Positions 29,150 to 36,499 of a DNA stretch of 64,000 nucleotides are shown in pieces. The notes below the pieces were generated by a model. That model did no database searches. It saw only the letters and a program-made list of their open reading frames with translations, and was not told the DNA's origin. The position numbers and the translations under genes are program-made. This DNA comes from Rhabdothermincola salaria (lineage in GTDB: Bacteria; Actinomycetota; Acidimicrobiia; Acidimicrobiales; Acidimicrobilacustridaceae): positions 248,001-312,000 of the forward strand of contig NZ_JAJQXW010000003.1 of assembly GCF_021246445.1 (NCBI RefSeq), given 5' to 3'. How positions within the stretch are numbered: the stretch's first letter is position 1; each line of letters starts with the position of its first letter.

Positions 29150-30144
29150 GATGCCGATCCGTCGGTGTGGATCGCCTCGATGAGCTCGGCGAGGGCGAGC
29201 GGGGTGCGCGAGCCGAAGCTGTAGAGGATGCCGTCCTCGACGGTCACCACCCGCCGGCTCGCGGCGGCGGGTGTCTGGGCGATCCCGGGCATGGCCAGGA
29301 GCTCGTCGATGCCGCCGACCGACTCGAGGCCGCTGCCGGTGAGCAGGATCACGTCCGGCGCGGCCTCGACCATGGCCTCGCTGGTGATCGGGGTGAACGG
29401 TCGGTCGAGGCCGATGGCGCGGCCGGCGTCCTCTCCGCCGGCTGCGGCGATCATCGAATCGGCACCCGACCCCTCTCCGCCGAGCAGGTACACGCCTGCC
29501 TGGCCGCGCAGGTACAAGAAGGCGACCAGGGGCTCGGAGCCTTCCGGGATGGTGTCGCGGGCGTCGGCGATCTCCCGCTCGGTCCGGTCGACGAGGTCTT
29601 CCCCGGCGGCGGGCACGCCCAGCGCCTCGGCGATGGTGCGGATGCGCGGCGTGATGTCGTCGATGCTCATCGGCATCTCGAGCACCACCACTGCGATGCC
29701 GGCGGCGCGGATCTGGTCGAGGGCTTCGGGTGGACCGGTGTCGGTCTGGGCCAGCACCACCGTCGGCTCGAGCGACAGCACCGATTCGGTGCTCACGTCG
29801 TGGGCCCGGGTGACGATCGGGAGGTCCTCCGTGCCGGGGAAGGTGGCCGACACGTCTCGCCCCACGACGCGGTCGCCGAGGCCGAGGGCGAACACGATCT
29901 CGGAGAGGTTGCCCCACAACGGCAGGATGCGAGAGGCGTCGGTGACGGTGACGATGGTGCCATCGGCGGAACGGACCTCGGCGGGAAGGACGGGCGTGGG
30001 CGCGGTGGCGACCGGCGAGAGCTCCACCCCGTCGCCTTCCGGGGTCCCGATCGAGGTGGCCGCACCGCACGCCGAGGCTCCGAGCGTGACCGCGAGGAGC
30101 AGCGCGGCCACGGCGAAGAGGCGACGGCACCGGTGGCGGCGCAT
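29146..30144 (-). CDS. hmuT: Haem ABC transporter substrate-binding lipoprotein
   Basis: 332 aa. The lipoprotein signal ends in a lipobox-like GASAC (Cys about 26). The mature protein has the helical-backbone binding fold of the BtuF/HmuT class: TVTDASRILPLWGNLSEIVFALGLGDRVVGRD, then TRAHDVSTESVLSLEPTVVL. It captures haem outside the membrane and hands it to the permease. The ATG starts one base after the preceding stop. Confidence 0.88.
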   Translation of the reverse strand: MRRHRCRRLFAVAALLLAVTLGASACGAATSIGTPEGDGVELSPVATAPTPVLPAEVRSADGTIVTVTDASRILPLWGNLSEIVFALGLGDRVVGRDVSATFPGTEDLPIVTRAHDVSTESVLSLEPTVVLAQTDTGPPEALDQIRAAGIAVVVLEMPMSIDDITPRIRTIAEALGVPAAGEDLVDRTEREIADARDTIPEGSEPLVAFLYLRGQAGVYLLGGEGSGADSMIAAAGGEDAGRAIGLDRPFTPITSEAMVEAAPDVILLTGSGLESVGGIDELLAMPGIAQTPAAASRRVVTVEDGILYSFGSRTPLALAELIEAIHTDGSAS

Positions 30145-30145
30145 C

Positions 30146-31015
30146 TCAGGACGCCTCTGCCGACGAGTCCCGGCGGCGCAGGACCAACGCGGCGCCGCCC
30201 CCCGCGAGGAGCACCAGGACCACGACGATGCCGACCCACGCACCGGCCCCTGGTCCGCCGCTGCCCTCACCGTCGGCGGAAGCCAGCTCGGCCTCCTCGT
30301 CGAAGCGCTCCTCGACCCCGGTGGTGGTGGTGGTGGCCTCGGTGGTCGTGGTGGTCTCCGGCGGCACCGTGGTGGTCGTCGTCTCGGGGACCGTCTCCGG
30401 CACGGTCTCGGGCGGAACGGCAGCCGGGGGTTCCGTCGCCGGAGGGGCGACCGGGGCGGCGAAGCTCACCGGCACGATGCCGTCCTGGCCGCGGTCGCTG
30501 GCCCGGGTGTGGTCGTTGCGGGTGGAGATGGCGCACTGCACCACCCGGCAGTCGACGTCGGGGTTGAGCATGGCGGACGGGCGCAGCGTGACCGAGAACG
30601 ATCCGCCCGGTCCGTAGGGGACGGTCAGCCCCTGCGCATAGGGCGGCGGGTTCGACGAGATCCAGTGCGAGAGACCGCCGGAGCCCTCCACGGCCACGCC
30701 GCCGCCACACGGCGACGGCGGCGACCCGGGCGGGGGGACGACGCAGAAGGCGACGTAGATCCCCTTGTTCACGTCGAAGCACGAGCCCGTGACGGTGACC
30801 GTCTCGCCGTTCGGGTCGAGGCCCTGGGACTTCGACACCGTCAGCACGGGGCCGCAGCCCTGGGCCGACGCGGGCTCGGCGGAGGGTCCGACGGCGAAGG
30901 CCCCGATCGCCACCAGGACCACGGCGACGCCCAGCAGCCCCCGCCTGGCGAGAGCGGATCGGCGGGCTGCGACGCCTTCGCGTCTCGTGGTCGACTTCTG
31001 CGGTGCGGTGCGCAT
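30146..31015 (-). CDS. Membrane-anchored neocarzinostatin-fold protein of the haem locus
   Basis: 289 aa: signal peptide (to about residue 51, ending PASA), one Ig-like domain (54-175), a Pro/Glu/Thr linker and a C-terminal membrane helix (GAWVGIVVVLVLLAGGGAALVL) with basic tail. The Ig domain reads LTVSKSQGLDPNGETVTVTG and ends VDCRVVQCAISTRNDHT; the Cys pair pattern closely resembles the neocarzinostatin apoprotein family. It shares the N-terminal motif with the HtaA protein but lacks an HtaA domain and LPXTG. It is the first gene of the hmuTUV operon; AGGAGGAGG precedes the ATG. A haem-relay role is inference. Confidence 0.75.
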   Translation of the reverse strand: MRTAPQKSTTRREGVAARRSALARRGLLGVAVVLVAIGAFAVGPSAEPASAQGCGPVLTVSKSQGLDPNGETVTVTGSCFDVNKGIYVAFCVVPPPGSPPSPCGGGVAVEGSGGLSHWISSNPPPYAQGLTVPYGPGGSFSVTLRPSAMLNPDVDCRVVQCAISTRNDHTRASDRGQDGIVPVSFAAPVAPPATEPPAAVPPETVPETVPETTTTTVPPETTTTTEATTTTTGVEERFDEEAELASADGEGSGGPGAGAWVGIVVVLVLLAGGGAALVLRRRDSSAEAS

Positions 31016-31061
31016 CGCCGGTCCTCCTCCTGCCCGTGCGACACGGACGTGACAGCTCGTA

Positions 31062-31080
31062 ATAGGTCTGCCTAACATCC
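31062..31080. promoter_or_regulatory. DtxR/IdeR-like iron box between haem oxygenase and the hmu operon
   Basis: ATAGGTCTGCCTAACATCC matches TTAGGTTAGSCTAACCTAA at 13 of 19 positions with the core TAGG-N4-CCTA. It lies in the divergent region and overlaps a TANNNT (TAACAT, 31073-31078) that could serve haem oxygenase. Confidence 0.6.
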
Positions 31081-31192
31081 GATGCCAACACAGCTAACCA
31101 GCGATGGGTGAGCGGTGGCAAGCAGGCCCCCGGGTCGGATGTCACCGCCACGGCCTGGACGACCACCGCCGGGCGGCGGGGAGGAGCACACC

Positions 31193-31849
31193 GTGTCCAC
31201 GACCGAGCAGGATCGAACCGACGGCGCGACGGCAGCGTTCTCCGAGGCGGTGAAGGCCGCTTCCTGGGAGGTCCACGAGCACGCCGAGCACTCCCGGTAC
31301 ATGCAGGACCTCATGGCCGGGCGGCTCGACCGGGCGGCCTACGCCCGGCTCGTCGCCCAGCAGTACTTCGCCTACCGGGACCTGGAGGCGGCCTCGCAGC
31401 GCATGGCCGACGATCCCATCGGGTCCCGCTTCGTCTTCCCGGAGCTGTACCGCCTCCCGGCTCTGCACGCCGACCTCGACGCCCTCTTGGGCCGCGGATG
31501 GCGATCCAGCATCGAGCCCACGCCTGCCACGGCCGCCTACTGCGGCCGCCTCCGCGACGTGGCCGCCACCGACCCCGGCGCCTATGTGGCCCACCACTAC
31601 GTGCGCTACATGGGCGACCTCTCCGGTGGTCAGGTCATCCGGCGGGTCGTCGAGCGCACCTACGACATCGCCGACCACGCCGGCACCAGCTTCTACGTCT
31701 TCGACCGCGTCGACCCCAAGGCGTTCAAGCAGCAGTACCGCCTCCGGCTCGACGCCACGCCCTGGACCGAGCCGGAGAAGGCCCGCATCATCGACGAGGT
31801 GCTGCTCGCCTACCGCCTCAACACCGACGTCCTGGCCGAGCTCGCCTGA
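31193..31849 (+). CDS. hmuO: Biliverdin-producing haem oxygenase
   Basis: Opens haem to biliverdin, CO and Fe2+, releasing iron. 218 aa, the typical bacterial HmuO length. The proximal haem ligand His is in SWEVHEHAEHSRYMQDLMAG and the distal helix holds the signature GDLSGGQVI. GTG start with GAGGAG 6 nt upstream. It is divergent from the haem uptake operon and shares its iron box, so uptake and degradation are probably co-regulated by iron. Confidence 0.93.
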   Translation: MSTTEQDRTDGATAAFSEAVKAASWEVHEHAEHSRYMQDLMAGRLDRAAYARLVAQQYFAYRDLEAASQRMADDPIGSRFVFPELYRLPALHADLDALLGRGWRSSIEPTPATAAYCGRLRDVAATDPGAYVAHHYVRYMGDLSGGQVIRRVVERTYDIADHAGTSFYVFDRVDPKAFKQQYRLRLDATPWTEPEKARIIDEVLLAYRLNTDVLAELA

Positions 31850-31922
31850 GTCCGAGGGGTACCCGCCCCCATGACCAGCTCGCGTCGACGGCTGTGAGGG
31901 TCCGTCGACGAGGGTCGGCCCG

Positions 31923-31951
31923 CCCGCCGGGGGGCTGGACACCCCGGCGGG
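31923..31951. terminator. Hairpin between haem oxygenase and TauE/SafE gene
   Basis: CCCGCCGGGG pairs with CCCCGGCGGG around a 9-nt loop, between convergent stops. Confidence 0.6.
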
Positions 31952-31984
31952 TGGGACCGCCCGTCCCGCGTGGGCGCCGTCGGG

Positions 31985-32716
31985 TCAGGCGCGGACGACG
32001 CCCACCAGGGCGACGGTGGCCGTCACCGCCAACAGCACGGTGACCACCTGGCGGAACCGTTCGGGGCCCACACGACCGCGGTGGCGCAACCCCAGACCGA
32101 ACCCGAGCCCCAGGCCCGGGAGGGCGGCCGCCAGCGCCCACCAGATGTCAGCGTCGTAGCGCCCCCCGAGGGCGAACAGCGCGACGGTGAGCACGCCGGA
32201 GCCGGCCAGCACCGCGGTGAGCGTGCCGCGAAAGCGCGGCGGGGGGAGGTGCCGGGCGTGCAGGGCCATGACCAGCGGGGGGCCGTTGGTGGCCAGGGCC
32301 GTGTTGAGCGCCCCACTGACCGCACCGGCCGCGGCGTCGACCCCACGGCTGGCCCGTGACGGTCGGCGGCCCAGCAGGTCGACTGCCAGGAACGTGACGA
32401 TCACCCCGACGAGGACGAGCCGTAGTTGGCGCTCGGTCGTGACGACCAGGACGAGGAACCCGAAGGGAGCGCCCACCGCCGCCCCACCCAGCATCCACGC
32501 CACGGTGCGCCGATCGGCGTGGGCGCGTTCGGCCCACGCCTGACCGGAGCTGGTGAGCACCCCGAGCGTCGCCGCGATCACCACGGCCGTCTCCGGCGGG
32601 ACGACCAGGGACATGAACGGCACGGCCAGCAGGGCGAAGCCGAAACCGGTGACGGTCTGCACCCCGGCCGCCATGGCCACCACCACGGCGACGAGGACGA
32701 CCTCGGTGCCGGTCAC
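31985..32716 (-). CDS. TauE/SafE family sulfite/organosulfonate exporter-like protein
   Basis: 243-aa membrane protein with about eight helices. It starts VTGTEVVLVAVVVAMAAGVQTVTGFGFAL, the N-terminal repeat (GxGFG) of TauE/SafE permeases, and has the second-half counterpart AVSGALNTALATNGPPLV. These proteins export sulfite, sulfonates or other anions; the substrate is unknown. GTG start 8 nt downstream of the lysA stop, so it is likely the last gene of argS-lysA. Confidence 0.82.
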   Translation of the reverse strand: MTGTEVVLVAVVVAMAAGVQTVTGFGFALLAVPFMSLVVPPETAVVIAATLGVLTSSGQAWAERAHADRRTVAWMLGGAAVGAPFGFLVLVVTTERQLRLVLVGVIVTFLAVDLLGRRPSRASRGVDAAAGAVSGALNTALATNGPPLVMALHARHLPPPRFRGTLTAVLAGSGVLTVALFALGGRYDADIWWALAAALPGLGLGFGLGLRHRGRVGPERFRQVVTVLLAVTATVALVGVVRA

Positions 32717-32724
32717 CGTGGGCG

Positions 32725-33996
32725 TCAGACGACGTCGAGGGAGAGGAGGTCGTCGGCGGTCTCCCGACGCACCACCAGCCGGGCGTCGCCGTCGGCCACG
32801 AACACGACCGCCGGCCGGGGGACCTTGTTGTACGTGGACCCCATCGAGTGGCCGTAGGCCCCGGTGACGGGCGTGGCCAGGACGTCGCCGACGACGAGGT
32901 CGGCCGGCACCCGGGCGTCGCGGACGAGCACGTCGCCGCTCTCGCAGTGCTTGCCCACCACGGTGACGACCCGGGGCCGCTCGGCCTGCACGGCGCGGGG
33001 CAGGAACGCCTCGTAGCCGCTGCCGTAGAGCACCGGGCGGGGGTTGTCGCTCATGCCCCCGTCGACCGAGACGTAGGTGCGGATGCCGGGGATGTCCTTG
33101 ATGGTGCCCACCCGGTAGAGCGTCATCCCGGCCTGGGCCACCAGCGCCCGGCCCGGCTCGGCCGTCACCGTGGCGGTGATGCCGGCCTCGGCCACGGCGC
33201 GCCGCACCGCGGCCCCCCATTCGGTGATGGAAGGGGCCTCCTCGCCCTCCACGTAGGCCACACCCAGCCCCCCGCCGAGGGACAGCTCCGGCAGGTCGTG
33301 GCGCTGCACGAACGGGGCCAGCGCCTCGACCGCCAGCTCGAAGAAGCGGGCCTCGAACACCTGGGACCCGATGTGGGCGTGCACCCCGACCAGGTCGAAG
33401 GCGGGTGAGGCCCGCACCGCCTCCACCGCCCGGTCGGCGTCGCCGACCTTCAACCCGAAACCGAACTTGGAGTCGTCCTGGCCGGTGCGCACGAACTCGT
33501 GGGTGTGAGCCTCGACGCCGGGCGTGATGCGCAGCAGCGCCCGTGCCGGAGGGAGACCCTCGGCGACCAGGCGCTCGATGCGGGCGATCTCGTCGAAGGA
33601 GTCGACCACCACCCGGCCCACGCCTTCCTCGAGCGCCCGTCGCAGCTCCGGCTCGCTCTTGTTGTTGCCGTGCAGGACGAGGCGCTCCGGCGCGACCCCC
33701 GCGGCGCGGGCGACGTGGTACTCGCCACCGGTGGAGACGTCGAGGTTGCAGCCCTCCTCGCTGGCCAGGCGGGCCATGGCCATGCACAGGAAGGCCTTGG
33801 TGGCGTAGTTGACCCCGGGACCGAAGGCGGCGACCGCCTCACGGCACCGGGCTCGCAGGTGGGCCTCGTCGTAGACGAAGAGGGGCGTGCCGAACTCGCG
33901 GGCCAGCTCGAGGGTGTCGCAGCCACCGACGAGCAGTTGGCCCTGCTCCCCCACCGAGGCGGTCTGGGGCAGCAACGAGAACGGCAGGACGCTCAC
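32725..33996 (-). CDS. lysA: Diaminopimelate decarboxylase
   Basis: PLP fold-III enzyme making L-lysine from meso-diaminopimelate, 423 aa. The PLP lysine is in VNYATKAFLCMAMA, with VHAHIGSQ, SLGGGLGVAY and the active-site Cys in GKHCESGDVLVRD. GTG start overlapping the argS stop by 4 nt. argS-lysA followed by hom and thrC is the order in mycobacteria; here the haem locus lies in between. Confidence 0.95.
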   Translation of the reverse strand: MSVLPFSLLPQTASVGEQGQLLVGGCDTLELAREFGTPLFVYDEAHLRARCREAVAAFGPGVNYATKAFLCMAMARLASEEGCNLDVSTGGEYHVARAAGVAPERLVLHGNNKSEPELRRALEEGVGRVVVDSFDEIARIERLVAEGLPPARALLRITPGVEAHTHEFVRTGQDDSKFGFGLKVGDADRAVEAVRASPAFDLVGVHAHIGSQVFEARFFELAVEALAPFVQRHDLPELSLGGGLGVAYVEGEEAPSITEWGAAVRRAVAEAGITATVTAEPGRALVAQAGMTLYRVGTIKDIPGIRTYVSVDGGMSDNPRPVLYGSGYEAFLPRAVQAERPRVVTVVGKHCESGDVLVRDARVPADLVVGDVLATPVTGAYGHSMGSTYNKVPRPAVVFVADGDARLVVRRETADDLLSLDVV

Positions 33997-35600
33997 AGCT
34001 GGTCCGGTGCGCTCACGCCGAGCAGGTCCAGCCCGATCGCCAACCCCACCGCCGCCGCCTCGACCAGGGCCAGGCGGGCCTGGGTGAGCTCCGGGGAGAC
34101 GCCCTCTCCCAGCACGTAGCAGTCGTGGTAGAAGCCGTGCACGGTGCCGGCCAGCTCGCGCACCCACGTGCTGATGCGGTGCGGGGCCCGGTCGTTGGCG
34201 GCGGCCACGACGGTGTCGGGCAGCTCGGAGAGGGCCCGCAGGACATCGAGCTCGCGCTCGTGCACCAGCAGCGAGCGGTCGACGCCGGCCAGCGCCGAGG
34301 TGGCCACGCCCCGCTCGGCCGCCACCCGCTGGATGGAGCGGATGCGGGCGTAGGCCATCTGGACGTAGAAGACCGGGTTGTCCATGGCCCGGCTCTTCAC
34401 CACGTCGTAGTCGAAGGTCTGCGTGGAGTCGATGGACTGCAGCAGATAGGTGAGCCGGGCCGAGTCGGCCCCGACCTCGTCGAGGACCTCGGCCAGCTCC
34501 ACGATGTCGCCGGCTCGCTTGGAGAAGCGCACCGGTTGCCCGCCCTTGAGCAGGTTGACCAGCTGGATGATGGCGCACTCGAGCTCACCGGGGTCGTGGC
34601 CCAGGGCCTGCATGGCCGCCTTCATGCGGGGCACGTAGCCGTGGTGGTCGGCTCCCCACACGTCGATGAGCAGGTCGTGGCCCCGGGCGAACTTGTCGCG
34701 GTGGTAGGCGATGTCGGGCAGCAGGTAGGTGTACTCGCCGTCGCTCTTGACCAGGACGCGGTCCTTGTCGTCGCCGAAGTCGGTGGAGCGCAGCCACACC
34801 GCCCCGTCGTGGTCGTACACCACCCCCCGCTCACGCAGGTCGGCCAGGGTGGTGGTGATGGCGCCGGACTCGACCATCGACCGTTCGCTGAACCACACGT
34901 CGAAGTGCACGTTCATGCGCCGCAGCGTCTCGCGGTGGTCCTCGACCGCCCGGGCCTCGCCCCACTCCAGCAGGTCGGCCCCTTCGGGGATCTCGGCCGC
35001 CCAGTCGACGATGTACTGGCCCTGGTAGCCGCCCTCGGGCACGTCCTCGCCCCGCTGGCGAGCGGCCAGGGAGGCGACGAAGAGCTGCATCTGGGTGCCG
35101 CGGTCGTTGAGGTAGTTCTCGCGGCTCACCACGTGCCCGGTGCGCTCGAGGACCCGGGCCAGCGAGTCGCCGTAGGCCGCGCCTCGACCGTGGCCGGCGT
35201 GCAACGGTCCTGTGGGGTTGGCGCTCACGAACTCCACCAGCACCCGGGCGCCACCACCCATGTCGCTGCGGGCGTAGCCCTCGACCCCGGCCTCGAGAAC
35301 CTCGCCGAGCACGTCGTGGAGCCACGAGTCAGCCAGGCGGAAGTTCACGAACCCGGGTCCGGCCACCTCGACGGCGGTGACGTGCGCCGGCGGGTCGGCC
35401 TCGAGCACCTGGGCCAGGCGGGTGGCCAGGTCGCGAGGGTTCCAGCCGGCCTTCTTGGCCGCCACCAGCGCCACGTTGGACGACCAGTCGCCGTGCTCTC
35501 GCCGCGCCGGACGTTCGAGGTTGATCGTCTCGGGAAGGGGATTGACCTCGAGGGTCGAGAGCGCCGTTCGCAGGGCGCCGGCGAGGTGGTCGCGGATCAC
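33993..35600 (-). CDS. argS: Arginine-tRNA ligase
   Basis: Class I aminoacyl-tRNA synthetase, 535 aa. The HIGH-type motif is SANPTGPLHAGHGRGAAYGD and the KMSKS equivalent RFSKRAGDIVELAEV. The N-terminal Add-1 domain (VIRDHLAGALRTAL) and the C-terminal DALR anticodon domain are complete. GTG start at 35600 with AAGGAC upstream. A -10 (TAGGAT, 35644-35639) suggests a leader of about 32 nt. Confidence 0.96.
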   Translation of the reverse strand: MIRDHLAGALRTALSTLEVNPLPETINLERPARREHGDWSSNVALVAAKKAGWNPRDLATRLAQVLEADPPAHVTAVEVAGPGFVNFRLADSWLHDVLGEVLEAGVEGYARSDMGGGARVLVEFVSANPTGPLHAGHGRGAAYGDSLARVLERTGHVVSRENYLNDRGTQMQLFVASLAARQRGEDVPEGGYQGQYIVDWAAEIPEGADLLEWGEARAVEDHRETLRRMNVHFDVWFSERSMVESGAITTTLADLRERGVVYDHDGAVWLRSTDFGDDKDRVLVKSDGEYTYLLPDIAYHRDKFARGHDLLIDVWGADHHGYVPRMKAAMQALGHDPGELECAIIQLVNLLKGGQPVRFSKRAGDIVELAEVLDEVGADSARLTYLLQSIDSTQTFDYDVVKSRAMDNPVFYVQMAYARIRSIQRVAAERGVATSALAGVDRSLLVHERELDVLRALSELPDTVVAAANDRAPHRISTWVRELAGTVHGFYHDCYVLGEGVSPELTQARLALVEAAAVGLAIGLDLLGVSAPDQL

Positions 35601-35638
35601 GGGTGTCCTTCGACGATCGGGGGGTGTGGCGGAGGGGG

Positions 35639-35644
35639 ATCCTA
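35639..35644 (-). promoter_or_regulatory. -10 element of the argS-lysA operon
   Basis: TAGGAT on the minus strand, 38 nt before the argS start, which has its own Shine-Dalgarno sequence. Confidence 0.4.
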
Positions 35645-35752
35645 CCGTCGCCTCCCGGCCGGGCCCGAGGCCGTTCGGCACCCGCCCGGCGGCGAGCCCG
35701 CCCGATGGCATCGATCCTTCCGTAGCGGCCGCGACGACGCGATGCTGAGTGG

Positions 35753-36130
35753 GTGAAGACCATCGGCAACGTCTTGTGGTTCGTGTTCGCCGGGCTCTGG
35801 CTGGCGCTCGGGTACGCCCTCGGTGGGCTGCTCATGTGCCTGACCATCATCGGCATCCCGTTCGGCATCCAGTCCTTCAAGCTCGCCCAGTTCTCGCTGT
35901 GGCCGTTCGGCCGCCGCGTGGTGCCCCGGGAACGCCGGGGAGGCTGCCTGGAGACGGTGGCCAACGTGGTGTGGCTGGTGCTGTTCGGCTGGGAGATCTT
36001 CCTCGTCCACATCCTCGGCGGCCTGCTCCTGTGCCTGACCGTCATCGGCATCCCGTTCGGCATCCAGGCGTTCAAGCTCTCGGTGCTGGCCCTGTGGCCC
36101 TTCGGCAACGAGATCGTCGAGGACCACTGA
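35753..36130 (+). CDS. YccF domain inner-membrane protein
   Basis: 125 aa with two tandem YccF (DUF307) repeats: GNVLWFVFAGLWLALGYALGG with LTIIGIPFGIQSFKLAQFSLWPFGR, and ANVVWLVLFGWEIFLVHILGG with LTVIGIPFGIQAFKLSVLALWPFG. Each repeat has one or two membrane segments. The function of the family is unknown. GTG start at 35753 chosen from the family N-terminus. Confidence 0.88.
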   Translation: MKTIGNVLWFVFAGLWLALGYALGGLLMCLTIIGIPFGIQSFKLAQFSLWPFGRRVVPRERRGGCLETVANVVWLVLFGWEIFLVHILGGLLLCLTVIGIPFGIQAFKLSVLALWPFGNEIVEDH

Positions 36131-36217
36131 CGAAGGACCACTGACGGAGCCGACCGAACGAGGCGCTATCGTTGCCCGACGGCCTGCGGGCCGCCGGCCG
36201 GGCCTCCTGGCCCACCA

Positions 36218-36289
36218 GCCCTCGTAGCTCAGGGGATAGAGCATCGGCCTCCGGAGCCGTGTGCGCAGGTTCGAATCCTGCCGAGGGCG
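36218..36289 (+). tRNA. tRNA-Arg (anticodon CCG)
   Basis: Full cloverleaf of 72 nt: acceptor GCCCTCG/CGAGGGC, D-stem GCTC/GAGC, anticodon loop CTCCGGA with CCG at 36251-36253, T-arm GCAGG-TTCGAAT-CCTGC, discriminator G. It reads the CGG codon, frequent in this genome. The first pair of the anticodon stem is a T-T mismatch. CCA is not encoded. Confidence 0.95.
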
Positions 36290-36425
36290 CTCGTGTGATG
36301 TGGGGCTCGACCTGCGGGCGGGCGCAGGTCGAGGGTCGCCCGCCCCCTGTCGCCGCACCGCGTTCTCCCCTGGCCCCGGGCTCCTGCTCCGGCGAGCCAC
36401 CCAGTCGCCCTCGGAGGCGCACCAC

Positions 36426-36431
36426 TAGGGT
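36426..36431 (+). promoter_or_regulatory. -10 element upstream of the BCCT transporter
   Basis: TAGGGT, implying a leader of roughly 60 nt to the ATG at 36500. Confidence 0.35.
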
Positions 36432-36499
36432 CGGAGAGGACCGGGACCACCCTTCCGCACGAGCCTGAGGCAGGCCGAGCCCATGACGACACCGCCACG

